DNA from: Cyathus striatus
Taxonomy: Eukaryota; Basidiomycota; Agaricomycetes; Agaricales; Nidulariaceae
Direction: 5' to 3'
Assembly: GCA_025738555.1 (NCBI GenBank)
Contig: JAOVFP010000021.1
Coordinates: 1,364,001-1,428,000, forward strand
DNA length: 64,000 nt
The position numbers were made by a program, and so were the translations under genes. Of the stretch, positions 11,811 through 22,529 are shown piece by piece (positions within the stretch are counted from its first letter, which is position 1; every line of letters starts with the position of its first letter). The notes below the pieces were generated by a model, which was given only the letters and a program-made list of their open reading frames with translations, was not told the DNA's origin and searched no databases.

Positions 11811-12806
11811 TTATTCCATATTCGTATGAATATTCAGATTTTCGTCCAAGCACTGAATAATGACGCTCCATACGTCGCGCGGCATATGCGCAGGCCTTAT
11901 GAGAGGGGCCTTATGGGGGTGTATTATAGGCGGAATTCCGCCAAATAAGGCCTGCTCCAGATCGAATACAGGTCCGTTGCTGGTGGTAGCATTGGGTTGA
12001 ACCTGTAACGTGATCAGCTGAAATATCGAAGATCGTATTTGGTGAACAAACCTTCTGGGAGTTGGGAGAGAGAAATCTGCGAATGCTGAAGCATATAAAG
12101 GAAGGAGGGGGGGGAATGTGTAATGTTGAGAAGGTAAGTAGAAGGATAGTGCAGCAGGACTCCTCATAATCCTAAGGAAACTTAGATCCTGAAGGGCGGA
12201 TTTTTTTCCGGACAGATTTTTGGCCTATTTTCGAACAAAGGTTGGCATCTAAGTTAGGATTATCAGGGGTCCTAGTGAAGTGCGCTGCAATTTTCGTCTT
12301 TTGCCTTCGCTCATCTCGATCGCACTGTAACTCAGATCTGCGTGCTGCGTCCCCACTTATCAGGTCAAGTGTCATATCACTACCAGAAGTGTGAGGCTGG
12401 AACTGGAAGACAACGTACCCATTAACAGAGTATTATCTACCGGTCATATAGCTAGCATAATAAGAAAGAAGAAGAATAGCTTGTCCCGACATCTCATGCG
12501 GCTAATGATAATACAATGCAAGACATAAGAGAAGTAACTTGAGAACAACCGGGCATAAAGACGTACCTCCGCAAATCTTCCGAGAGGAAGCGATTTATAT
12601 TGGTTAAAATCAAATCTTGTGCATCCACGAGGATGGGAAGGCGGTTTCTTGGGGATATCAGTGGGGTACTTACATAATGAGTTATGTATATTGACACTGT
12701 AATATTGTAGTAAGCCATCGACAGTGCGGTACGTACTTTCTATCATTACGCAAGTTGATGAAGCCACATGCAAGATACATAGTTCAAGGTCGACATCCGA
12801 AGGCAT
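11811..12806 (-). pseudogene. Pseudokinase-like gene, U1, catalytic core deleted in frame
   Basis: Minus-strand gene converging on the kinase tail. The N-terminus is the best of the three copies: ATG at 12806-12804 (MPSDVDLELC), then a probable exon with RNRLPILVDAQDLIL, then the exon ending in LEQALFGG..IIHPHK. Relative to U3 and U4 about 585 bp are lost here, joining IIHPHK directly to the last-exon sequence APLIRPAHMP in the same frame. The hinge, HGN loop, DVG and RAEL segments are all gone while the frame stays open for 118 codons (12167-11811). The junction lies at a short repeat (CTTATGAG/CTTATGGG). Confidence 0.55.
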
Positions 12807-13200
12807 TTCCTTCAGGGGTTCACCAGGTGCTTATGACACCTCTCCGGAACGAAGTCCCACAGACAACGTGCATCACAGATTGATACAGTTCACTCTGCTA
12901 TGAAACTATGGATTCTTGATGAGCGATGGTAGTGAGAGGGACATTTCATTCGTACTTAGGTGTTGATCTCTGCTGAGCGCTGAGGATTCGGACAATTCTA
13001 TACAGGTGGATGCAGAGTGCGGAGGTCTGAGAGGGTAGTGCTTGGTGCCAGTCATTGATGTTAGTCTTGAACTAAGTCACTGTACAGCACAGCACTACGA
13101 TAGGCCTTGAGGGAAGCTTCAGTATGCGCTTCGCGTCACACGTGTCACGCATACTAATAGGGCTTCAGATCCAGATCCCTGCCAGGATCCCAATAATGCC

Positions 13201-15155
13201 TTATTCCCACTACCTTTTAAGGTAAGTGGGTCTTAGGGGACTCTTGACACCCTGAAAAGGCAATTTTGAGATCTGACTTTGGGATCTCAACCTGATTGGT
13301 TCTTGCTGTGATCTCGACCTGATTGGCTCCTGCCACTATTAAAACCAAAACTATCAAGATAGAAGCAAGGAAGATGGGAAATAAATACAACACAAGATTA
13401 TGTAGTAGTAGGATTTTCAATTGATAACAATCGATTGAAATAGTGGTCCAATTCATAAGTGTACTAAATACATTTTGAAACTGTGTTATCTTTACTCCTC
13501 CCTCATCACTGATGAGCTAAAATCAATCCTCATTTCACAATGTGTGTTGCATTCCTTTTGCTATTTAATTTGACTAACTTTCATAACTTACAGCCCTTTC
13601 ATGTCTTCTTCACTGTCTATTATAACTTCTTCTAACCTTCCTCCACATGCAACACCTGAATTGAGCCATGTATGTTATATTCTTCTTAGTGATCTGTATG
13701 TTGCTCATTTCTCATCATAGTTTCAATCCATTATTGGAAACCTAAAAGATTTATCACATATATTTTTGTCTATGCAACATTTGAAATATGTTATGAATCT
13801 CCATGGAATTAGCACTAGTGCTAGCAAGTTCCTTAAACTTACTGCCTTGTTCATAAGCCATTAACCTATCTGTTTCATTTGTGCTCTCTCTAACTTGTTC
13901 TTATTCTCTCTCCATCATTCTCAATCTGTTTCTGCTCTCTCTGCCTAGTTCATGCTCTCTCTTCTTAGTTTCTGGTCTCTTCTTCATTCTTTATCTCCCT
14001 GTCTAGTTTCTGGTCTCTATGCTTCATTCCTGCTTTTTATAACTTGTTCCTACTCTAGCTACTTTAATTCTGCTCTCTCTCAGCTTCATTGCAGCTCTCC
14101 CTGCTTTGTTACAGATCTCCCTACTTCATTCCTTCTCTCTCTACATTGCTTTTGCTCTCTCTGCTTCATTTTTAACCCCTCTGTTTCATGCCCATACTAT
14201 ACTACATATAAATAGTTGTACTCTAGTTCATTACAATTCAATGCTTATTGTTTTGGGTATGCTAGACTTTCCTAGTACAATTCCCATGCCATTGCCTACT
14301 TGAAGATAGTATCTTACAGCTGCCAATTTTAACTCAATTCAGCTGAGTGCTCACATATCACAAGCTCTGTAATGTACATACAAAACGAGCTATTGTACAT
14401 AATATTTACATGTCTGGTCTGAGTGCTATGACATATTTCATCTTATATTCTTTCTTATTCTAAAATTTGTAAATATTAGTAAAACCTATGGGTTGCGATA
14501 CTTGTGGGAACCCATACCCGAAAGAATGGGTATGGGTTAGCATTGGTATGGGTGGGTTGAGCTCCAGATACCCATGAGTTACCCATGCTGTTGCACATCT
14601 GATATATTTCAGTGTGTCCAATTAAAAGCTGAATGTTATGCATCTTTGCAACAAATACCTTTCCAGTCAGAGTTAAAAATAAATGTATTACAAGATATAC
14701 TCAATGCCACTAATTCACATTCAGTACTAATACTTATTTTAAAATCTCTAAAATATTAATGAAGACAACTTATCATCCTTTTCTACTAAATATCTTTCTT
14801 CCATGTTAAACAATTATGTGACTTAACAAGTCTGAATTGTCCAGGGTACTTCTATTTGCCTTATTTTAATCTCACTTATCACAACCAGTTTCGTTCCAGA
14901 CTCATGAACTTCATATCCACAAAATATATGAGTTTTACTCTATTGTATCAGTTACTGTATTTTAAACTTGTATTATTAATAAATATACTCAATTCTCTTA
15001 CCTGGCCCTATTATGTATTTGGTAGGTAGTGGGTTTTGCTGCTAGACGGCCCTATATTTTATTTGGAAGTACATACAAAGTTCAAAGTTCAAATCCTAGG
15101 TGAGGCTAGGTCCCTACGTATAACCCAACTACATTAAAACGTAGTGGGAATAATC
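13201..15155. mobile_element. Long TIR element with internal pyrimidine minisatellite
   Basis: The left terminus TTATTCCCACTACCTTTTAA matches the minus-strand right terminus TTATTCCCACTACGTTTTAA, and pairing continues to about 28 bp. The interior is AT-rich and unlike its surroundings. Blocks O (left) and P (right) continue on either side as in U4 near 57970. The target duplication is ambiguous, because TTA at one end mirrors TAA at the other (TA or TTA/TAA possible). The unfilled copies carry the sequence ttattgggaagtcc here, which itself resembles 15059-15070, so they may be deletion derivatives rather than clean empty sites. No transposase is visible in 1955 bp. Confidence 0.65.
13878..14192. 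repeat. Degenerate 20-bp CT-rich tandem repeat
   Basis: About 15 imperfect units of 20-22 bp on the plus strand, each a variant of a core like CTGCTCTCTCTGCTTCATTC. Units vary by scattered substitutions, with occasional 1-2 bp length changes. It lies inside the TIR element at 13201-15155, and nothing similar is present in the other unit copies. The short open frames across it (13952-14215, 14106-14303) are repeat read-through and not genes. Confidence 0.75.
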
Positions 15156-15194
15156 TTGACCCTAACACACTCTATCGCTCGACCCTGCTCGACC

Positions 15195-15705
15195 TCATTT
15201 ACTCTGGTTCAACACATTGCCTGCTTTCCTGACATGAACCGGTCGAAAAACACAGAAGAGAAGGATGGCGTGGGCAGAGATGTAGAAGACCGACAATGCT
15301 GGCCAAATGGTTCTTGATTTTATATCAACAAGTACACATTTTATATCCCAAACGAACCTGTTCGTCACTGCTTCAGAACCTTTATGCCTACTGGCTCCAT
15401 CGACAAACAAGGGCCAGCTTCTGCTCCGAGGTGTAAATTTCACCCATAGTCAAAAATCCATTTGCTTCAAGTTCTCACTGAATTGCGTGAACCACGGTTT
15501 AACCGCTCCTGAACCGCTCAAGAAGACTCATGGCTGCAAGTATGACCTAGTGGCAGTTGATGCCGTCGGTTTGAAGCGAAGATTCTACGGTCTGTGGTCA
15601 CAATTTTCATTTCCTCAAAGGACAGCTCCTCTATCAACAATAGAAACCTTCCAAGTTCATGATACCGCCTCTATATTCACCTCTCGACCAGTGATGATAT
15701 CCTAA
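15195..15705 (+). other. Block P: hypothetical open frames, strand unresolved
   Basis: A plus-strand frame of 132 codons (15307-15705) contains FISQTNLFVTASEP and later HGCKYDLV and RRFYGLWSQFSFP. A minus-strand frame of 82 codons (15443-15195) is also open and shares VWDIKC and SAHAILLFC with U4. U4 (58025-58376) keeps both frames partly but shifts the plus frame after the APST segment. U3 keeps only about 42480-42660. No family recognised, and the coding strand cannot be decided by eye. Confidence 0.3.
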
Positions 15706-16409
15706 GTGGCTAGGTTCGCTGCTCATCCACTAGAGTGTGAAGGACTGGACTTGGGGGACAAAATTCCATTTTAATACGACTTTTGCTCAACAGCTGTCCT
15801 TTTTGTACGATACATAGTGCTCTCTAGGTGTGATTTTCTTTTTGCTATTCTAAGTGAAGACAGATCATCCTCTTGCATAGCATTCATTCCATGCAACGGT
15901 CTTCGCTCTCAGCAGTCAGACGGCGGTGCCGGCGCTTCTTTTCCGCATATTCTTGCTTGCAGTCTTCGCCTCAGCAGCTCCAAACTTGAAGTTTTGTGGC
16001 ACGCATTCTTGGGCTCTTGAATTCAGACATTCTCCTGCATGTATCAGTGTTGGATCGAACAGAAGATCCTCTGACTCACCATCTTCCGACTCATCCTATG
16101 GCATTGGTTTGGTGTCGAATCAAACTCGTCACGTGATACTGTTGAATCAATAGGGTACGAGGACGCGTTAAGGGGAAGGGATAGGATGTTCTGCGGGAAA
16201 TGTATTTGGAGATGGACGATTAAGTAGCCATGTTGTTGGCTGCTTCGCTCGGCAAACAATTCTGGTGGAACGAAACCGCGGCTCGACATCGTGACTCCGC
16301 GACGCATACGCCGCGTGCTGAAAGAGGATGGTCAGGCTGCTAGATTTCAGGGCCTCTCTCAGCGTTGATCCCAGTGCGTCCCACTGATTTGACCTCTGAA
16401 GATGTCTAC

Positions 16410-16850
16410 TTACGTGGCCCCAGTAGGCTTGCACGGTGGATAGCCTTGTTGCCCGCAATGTCTTCCACTGCGAGACTGCTGACTTACGTTCTCAGTGTTT
16501 GCTCTACGTTCAGCCGTGTTATGGGGTTGCGGGAGGTGAGTAGTATCATTGACTGATGGGTCCACGTTCTCTTCCTCACTGCCTGGGGGGTAGGGGGTAT
16601 TGATGACTTTCGTGTGCGAAAACTTGCCGTTCATCTCGTCCGAAGATTCAACTTGCGTCGGGCACTGATGAGCCCAGGTGGTGCTTGTGCTTGCATGATG
16701 TGGGTGTGTATGGGCGTGTGCTGGTGCGACTTGAGGTTGGTAATGCCAAAAACGAGAAAAGGGCTGGCTGGGGATGACGCGGTAGATGTTCTTGTAGGAT
16801 GGTGTGTGATTGGGAGCTGACGCTGCTTCTAGAGAAAGAAGTTTGTTATA
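16410..16850 (-). pseudogene. Gene X, second copy of U1, truncated
   Basis: Minus-strand exon after a TTCTTTCTCTAG acceptor (about 16843-16832) reads APNHTPSYKN, a His/Pro/Ala stretch (APAHAHTHPHHAST), then HTKVIN, GSEEENVDPS and ANTENVSQQS. It is open for more than 130 codons and looks disordered. At about 16460 it is abruptly replaced by a scrap of gene L (LTSEDVY segment, 16385-16455), so the conserved PHF/RVAPDDR part seen in U3 is missing. Confidence 0.45.
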
Positions 16851-16857
16851 AGATTTG

Positions 16858-17305
16858 TATGGCTATGTGCACGCGGGAAGGCTGGATGGCGCGATTGAAT
16901 TATGTAGGAGGGCGCATCAACCGTCGCGAGCAGCGAGCATACGAGGATCGTTGTTCCAGTGGAGAGCTATATGTACGCAGTGTCTCCATCCATTGCAATG
17001 AATACACTAACAATCATGACTCTGTGTAGCGACATCCGAAGAGGGAAGACCAGACGACGAAGATGCCATGTAGGAGGATGACGACTCTCAAGGTCCATCA
17101 GAAAAAAAAGCCGAAGATTATGAAAGTCACTCGCGCTGCACTTAATGTATGTTCATCTACACTCTGTTATCTACCCATACCTAATATCCTTGCAGCCCAC
17201 TTTTCCAGAACACGAACGCATCCTCTACGCAGGCTTCAACGTGTGGGCCGCGGCCACCTCCTCACTGGTTACAGTGCGAGGTCGCCACCACTTACCGGCT
17301 TAGGA
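16858..17305 (+). pseudogene. Possible two- or three-exon gene with acidic exon, U1
   Basis: A candidate exon (MAMCTREGWM through EQRAYEDRCS) ends at a GTACGC donor. The intron has CACTAACAAT and ends TGTGTAG at 17029. The next exon in the best frame is acidic (TSEE..PDDED.MQEDDDSQG in U3), followed in U1 by a canonical GTATGT...CTTGCAG intron and a closing segment PEHERILYAGFNVW. In U1 the acidic frame has a TAG in place of CAG and an A-run indel. Overlapping minus-strand frames exist but look less gene-like. Function unknown. Confidence 0.35.
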
Positions 17306-17346
17306 TAACCACATGGCGATTTCGTGGTTTATCAATAACAGTATGA

Positions 17347-17520
17347 ATGTTTGACGGAACAGAATCGGCTCAGAAGCAAATCATCATAACGTCGCAGGTA
17401 ACTTCATCATCTCCCCAAACCTTCGCTGAGTTTCTTCGGGATGAAGAGAGGCAGCTGACGGCCGTCGAAGCTGGCCCAAAAGAGTGGCATGAGAGAAAGT
17501 GGAGGGAATTTGTGCGATAA
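17347..17520 (+). CDS. Small ORF R1, only intact copy
   Basis: 57-codon frame (MFDGTESAQKQ... to TAA at 17518) with a compact, gene-like composition: TFAEFLRDEER, then AVEAGPKEWHERKWREF. U3 and U4 begin MAISWFINSS..NMFDG in the same region but stop after ESTEK or ESAEK; U2 has lost the middle. It may be an exon of a larger gene rather than a stand-alone peptide: no typical promoter, and an upstream ATG at 17313 leads into a different frame. The Glu/Arg/Trp-rich tail is amphipathic. No family recognised. Confidence 0.4.
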   Translation: MFDGTESAQKQIIITSQVTSSSPQTFAEFLRDEERQLTAVEAGPKEWHERKWREFVR

Positions 17521-17589
17521 AATGGGTTCAGCCACAGCCACGACCCATCATCGAAATTTTAACAGCATATCTGAACCTAATCTCGACGT

Positions 17590-17775
17590 AACTGTGCTAA
17601 ATGGGACTGTCGATCCTCTGGGAACAGCGTTCCCCTGCATCGATATATATGGTATGGAAACATGCCATTTATGCCGAAAGGCACAAAATGGCTTGTGCGA
17701 GGCGATAGATATCTCGCCATCGAGGCTTCTAGAACCTACGCGAGAACAACAGTAAGACTGATACAGGGTCCTGCA
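17590..17775 (+). other. Open frame R2 in U1
   Basis: Plus-strand frame ending in a stop after the segment TKWLVRGDRYLAIE, SRTYA.TTVRL and QGPAIFCLAYFR. The same protein segment is open in U2 (33600-33787) and U3 (44330-44535). A shorter relative with an internal deletion precedes each kinase tail (about 10260-10350, 39590-39660, 54290-54350). Conservation of frame in three copies suggests an ancestral exon. No family recognised. Confidence 0.4.
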
Positions 17776-18033
17776 ATATTTTGTCTCGCATATTTCCGCT
17801 GAAGTATCCACTTCCTGAACGTGTCTATTCATTTTGTTTTTACGTCCACCTGTGCGACCTAAAATTCGAGATATAAATGGACGGAGTAACCTAAATGAAT
17901 GCCTCATGTACCGGCCTTATCCTCGTTGCCTTCCACCCAATCCACCCAAATACTGGCAACCTATGCTACGTATGTTGGACCGGACGTTCGGTCGTCGTTG
18001 TGGTTGTGTTTTTATTAGCCATCAACTCGATGG

Positions 18034-18040
18034 TATAAGA
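18034..18040 (+). promoter_or_regulatory. Degenerate TATA box of gene E, U1
   Basis: TATAAGA, where U2 and U3 have TATAAAA at the identical place, 117 bp upstream of the start codon. The shared flank is atcaactcgatgg. Confidence 0.45.
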
Positions 18041-18156
18041 TCCTCGGCAACTCCTTGATCTACCTTCTCCATTCCATATTTCTGTACCTCATACGCCCAC
18101 TAGCTCAAGTCACTCTTTTAAACCCTTGCTTTACAGCTCTACGGTCTCATAGGGTT

Positions 18157-18925
18157 ATGTCGTCTATTATTACTGAACCCTCTCCTATGGCTGCCAGTGC
18201 CCTCAATTTAGAGCGCCCAGCACTCTTGGCTTATGCGCACTATCCACGGCACGACTCAAATGCTGGTCGCTTTATAACTTTCAAGGACCTGGAGAAGCTC
18301 GTATGTAAAACATGGCGTTATTTTTAAACAATGCTTTACTTTTGGAAATCTCACACAAAAGGAAGAGCATGAGCGTATGGCACTCAAAAACCCTACATGG
18401 CAGGCCAATATATACCAGGTAAGCTCTTTTACTATTACAAGAACGTATACATAGATATATAAAAGAATGCTTTATATTATGATAGGACACTACGCAGACC
18501 ATTGGTAGCACCCCAGTACATGCTCAGCAGCAGACGGATACTGGCCAAACCATGGAAGCACCTAAGCCTCGTGTTACTTTCCTCTCATCCGTTCGGGTAT
18601 GCATAAATCTACAACGTCCCCGAGTCACAATGAGCGCTAACTCTAGACGAGCAAAACAGTTTGAAGACCATTATCGACAAATTGACGATGGCAAAAGCAA
18701 AAGAGGTAAGCCCTTCCGCTATCACAGTAATGTATACATGTGTAAATTCCCAATAGCAGGCAGATACCAGCCAAGCTGTGGATGCGCCTGCTGCACCTCG
18801 TGATACTTTCCTGTCGTCCACTCGGGTGCGTGTAATTCTACAACGCCCTCAAGCCATAGCATGCACTAACTCTAGATGAGCAGAACAGTCTGAAAGTTAT
18901 CATCGGCAAATTGAAGGGGCATTGA
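18157..18925 (+). pseudogene. Gene E, U1 copy with damaged splice sites
   Basis: Same six-exon layout as the intact copies at 34184 and 44907: exon 1 18157-18300, exon 2 from about 18362, exon 3 18486-18596, then exons 4-6 to TGA 18923-18925. The intron 1 acceptor is CACAA instead of YAG; use of the next AG, 3 nt later, would only drop one Lys. The intron 3 acceptor GAGCAG has become GAGCAA, and the alternative AGs give a stop or a frameshift. Exon 3 also lacks four residues (STTV), and the TATA box is changed. Probably non-functional. Confidence 0.65.
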
Positions 18926-19024
18926 TCAAGCTGATTCAGACTGCCGCGGAGTTGGCATACCCCTACCCCCCTTTGAAAGTTGTTCATGTTTTGTTTTCCT
19001 TTGCTTCGCTATTACATTTCTTTT

Positions 19025-20027
19025 CGGTGATGTGTCCCCTGTTACTATTCGATTCACAGATCTGGTCCAAATACGGAAATTGCTGATGCCGGCGAAACCC
19101 GGGTACACGCTGGTTCACTGTCACAACTGAACCAAGTGTTTGGCATTGGCCTCCCGTTGTTTAGCTGCGTGCCGCCTTGTGTGTGCGAGAGAAAGGTGCC
19201 CTTGAGGAGCACCACAGTAGGCATTGCACTAGTGGCATCCTGAATGCACGAGTATATGTTTTCCAGTATGTTATGGAAGGCATAAATATAGCTAGATTCA
19301 TGTAAAATTAAGATAAATGAAATAAAAATGCAATATTAAATGTAGAACCAGTGGTTTTTAACTGTGTTCAATATACTTACCAGTAAGCACGAAGTTTTTG
19401 GTCTCATCTTGATTAATATCCCATGCTTGTTGAATATGATTTAAGTAATATAGTAGTGTACACTGATTCTATGTAATGTTGGAAGTTGTGCAGCTTGTAG
19501 CACCAAATGTCAAATGAAAAATCGCCAAGGAATGCGGACTAAAACGTACATAATTGAGCAATGGCTTCATGGCAAAAGAAGGTGTGTGACAGAAAGGAAT
19601 AACGTGATAATAATGTTCATCTAAGTGCATAAAGGTTTCACCTTACACCTCAGTACTCAGTCGTTGTATTCATACACTGCACTGAGGTGAGATATCTTAC
19701 TTACCGTTCTTCTGTAACTCTTACTTACCTGACACATAGATATAATATCTAACTGCTCTCCTCGTGTGTATAGACTAAACTTATAGATATCTATTTCTAC
19801 AAATAACAACATAAACTTAAGATAACTGACGTACACAGGGCCACAAATTTACATTAGTAATACTTAAGTAACAGTAATATTGGCTGACCGTGCAAATTGG
19901 CTCATGAAATGATGAATAAACGCCCAGCTAGGCGTGCGGGTTTGGTGCGGGTTGACAACGAAATGAGCCGTGAGAATACATATGTCCCTGAGAGATCCAA
20001 TCGGATAGTAACAGGGGACTACAAACT
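19025..20027. mobile_element. Non-autonomous TIR element in U2 F block
   Basis: Near each end the sequence GTCCCCTGTTACTAT (or TGTCCCCTGTTACTAT) occurs in inverted orientation, extending through CGATT, for about 24 bp of terminal pairing. CATTTCTTTT flanks the element on both sides (19015-19024 and 20028-20037), giving a target duplication of 8-10 bp. U3 and U4 read straight through at this site (about 35048 and 45770: ctattatctt(c/t)tgtagtcac). Length is about 1.0 kb; AT-rich centre, no transposase. The few bases just inside the duplication differ between ends, so the exact termini are uncertain by about 5 bp. An 8-bp duplication would suggest a hAT-type element. Confidence 0.7.
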
Positions 20028-20196
20028 CATTTCTTTTGTAGTCGCACTGGCTCGGTTGTCGCAGGCCACATGGCTACCTCCAATAGATAAGCGTGCAGAG
20101 GACTATCCGAGATGTCTATTCTTGTCAGATCTGCCGGCGTCCCCTTCGATCTTGGGATACGGATACAAGGGCCAAGGCTAAGCAGCGATGTAAAGA

Positions 20197-21400
20197 TTAG
20201 CGAGCACCTTCCTCCATTACAATCTCTTCGCTCCCACAGCTCCCCACTCCTGAGGCCTTGATTCTTGAATTGCGTTTGTCGGAACATGCTGGTGTAGGCG
20301 CTGAAGCCTGAGGACACACCAAGGATACACATAAGAAGTGTTCGCTCAGAGTCCCTCTCCATTTGAACAGACGTCTACATGCGTCCAGTGGCGTCGACAA
20401 AGAGCCCATGAACTTAATTAGCGACCAAGTCTATGCGGGAATATTGAAAATTTAGACATTGATGATCTACCTATGTTCTTGCTAGATTTGTTCATCCGAA
20501 ATCGTGTCACGGCTTCTAATTCCACCGCAGTGATAGCTGTCGATCGAGGATGTGTGAGATTTTGATTTTTTGGGGAATATTTATTATTTACGTTCGTATG
20601 TACTTCAAACAGGTACAGCGGTAGCTTCTTCTGGATTATCGAGGATGCCACAGCTAGATGGCAGCGGTGGACATAGATTCCAATGAGTACCATCCAAGTA
20701 CCATTCCGAGCTCGGACCTCAGCTGAAAATAATTTCTTGCCATCGCGAGAATATGTAGTTCATAGCATAGGAAATGAAGCGCGTTTTCTACGCGCCATCA
20801 TATTATGAAAAAGCTACAAATCTAGGGAATTACAAATGCGAGGTTCTACAATGGGCGAGCGGTGTGTTTACAACAATGATGTGACTCCAGATCTTAGGGT
20901 ACGATGATAAACATGAGTCATGACGAAAGTACAACTGGGAATGATGTCCTTATGTGCAACTTGAAATGAAAATATACTGAAAAAAGAACAATTGTTGCTT
21001 GATTGTTGCCATCTGACACCCAGTCGATCATCTAGGCTGGGAAAGACTGATGCGAAAACGAGTGTGTTTGTATAACGATGGAAGAGGTAACGAAGGAAGA
21101 TAAGGAGGAGCCAGAGTAAAAGCCTGTCCGAGAGATTGGTGCAGGTCCTGGAGATGGCTGAGAGAACGTCTAAATTTATCCAGAAAAAAATCGAACAATG
21201 CCAGTGCTGCAGGAGGGCATGTCGGCCTCTTCTCCCCTGCACCCAAGATATTCTTGGTCTCTGCCAACGGAGACAAGGTCTTACTTCCCGCTCTTGTATT
21301 CCATAAGATTCCCTCCGCAGACGATGCACTTGAACTTCTAAGAAATGGAGGGGGAAGGACGACTAGCCTCATAATATCGGGTGTCTTCGACGGCATTACT
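20197..21400. other. F block of U2, no intact gene
   Basis: Corresponds to 45900-47100 in U4. A minus-strand segment conserved in all copies contains EIEGTPA(D/N)LT and SDSPLHAYLLE and ends at a GTAGCC donor (about 20180-20080; 45930-45800 in U4), which looks like an exon. A plus-strand segment around 20810-20960 (SRELQMRGS, VYN.DVTPDL) is open in U4 and U5. Neither is recognised. Confidence 0.35.
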
Positions 21401-22420
21401 TGTTAAGGCGTACTCACAATGAGCCAAGCACTGCGGGCAAGAGCAGGAGGTAGGCTGTATACGTATTGTCCCTTCCTTAGCCCGTATCCCGACCATAATC
21501 CGATGGCAGGAGTAACCTCAAACTCAGCAAACACTTGATCGCAGACAGCACCCCTACGGAACGTTAAAACCATATGTTTTAGTGGAAAAGAGGCATGACA
21601 CATCAAAGCAGATCCACGATGCACAAGCACCATAGGCAGGCAAGAGCGGGAGGTAGGCTGTACACTTACAGTCCCCACCTCCGCCCACATCCCAACCACA
21701 ATCTAATGGGGGGGGGGGGGGGGGAACCTCCTACTGAATGAAACCTCAACCACAGACAACACCTGACGCAGCATTATAACCACACGATTTAGTGAAAAAG
21801 AGGCATGACATGTCAAAGTGGAGCTACGACGCGCCAAACGCAACCTCAAGCACCTCCGCGCAGGCAAGAGCGCAAAGGAGACGATATGCTTCATGCCAAC
21901 CGACACGACATACGTACAATCCCCTCCTTTTCTCGCACCTCGATCACGAACCCCTCCTCATGGCCACCGACACCAAAAATACGCATATGGTTAACACAAA
22001 GCACGCTAACCAATCTCACCACCCCCACAACCTCAACAGCACTCCACATATGCGCTGTCGAAACGCGCGGGTTGGTGCTGCACTTACGAACAGGGACGTG
22101 GAAGAACCCATGTTCTTCCCTGTCAGGGCACTATATGGTCGTTGTGTGTGCTAGGAGGCAGTATGTTCCAGTCTACATCGATTTCCGAAACGAGGGTTTA
22201 AGGTTCTATATGCATTGTTAGTCCAACTGGAAGTGGATAAAATATGAAGGAGAGCAACGTACATCTGGAAGGGACTTGGGAGGTTAGAAAGTCTAGCATG
22301 GAGCTTGCAGCTGGGATGGAATAGGCTGGATAATGTCGTCTTTGAGGTCTTCAGAGAGAGTCAGGGAAGCGAGCTACGCGCAATGGTGTGCTGCTGTTCT
22401 CGCTGGAGGCTACATTCAAA
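21028..22420 (-). pseudogene. Gene G remnant, U2
   Basis: The C-terminal exon is partly open at 21396-21028 (TPDIMRLVV, SPLAETKNILG). The conserved exon with the NPRV motif lies at about 22165-22010 and a J exon at about 22390-22260. Exon A, H and the start of exon B are missing. Between the exons is a satellite array with a 17-base G run (21708-21724). Confidence 0.45.
21415..22010. repeat. Satellite block S, U2
   Basis: Three units of the roughly 200 bp satellite, with cores at about 21430, 21635 and 21855. The second unit carries a pure run of 17 G (21708-21724) where other units have two to five G. Confidence 0.6.
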
Positions 22421-22529
22421 GCATAGAGTTAGATAAAACAGCAGAGAGGAGAGGGGATGTACATAAGTGCCTGTCATGCTCGTACTGTACGCAGCAATTG
22501 TTAGAATGAAAGAAGCTGCGTACGGTGTT

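Larger units (their letters stand above)
1..18924. repeat. Tandem unit U1
   Basis: First visible copy of the tandem unit. Base 1 corresponds exactly to base 18925, where U2 begins behind gene E. Order inside: F block (duplicated at about 340-620 and 2660-2950), decayed gene G, an unexplained insert (4180-4930), second G remnant, L remnant with a DNA element, X, kinase tail, minus-strand kinase, a 1.95 kb DNA element, P, second X, acidic exon, R1/R2 and E. It is longer than U4 because of at least four private insertions. It ends at the junction repeated in U2 and U3. Confidence 0.8.

Noticed and set aside
13952..14303. Overlapping Ser/Leu/Cys-rich frames
   Set aside because: Produced by the CT-rich 20-bp tandem repeat.
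15075..15115. GTTCAAATCC-like motif near the end of the 13201 element, possible tRNA-derived SINE
   Set aside because: Only the B-box-like motif is present; no A box at the right distance and no 3' tail. The sequence lies within the inverted-repeat element.
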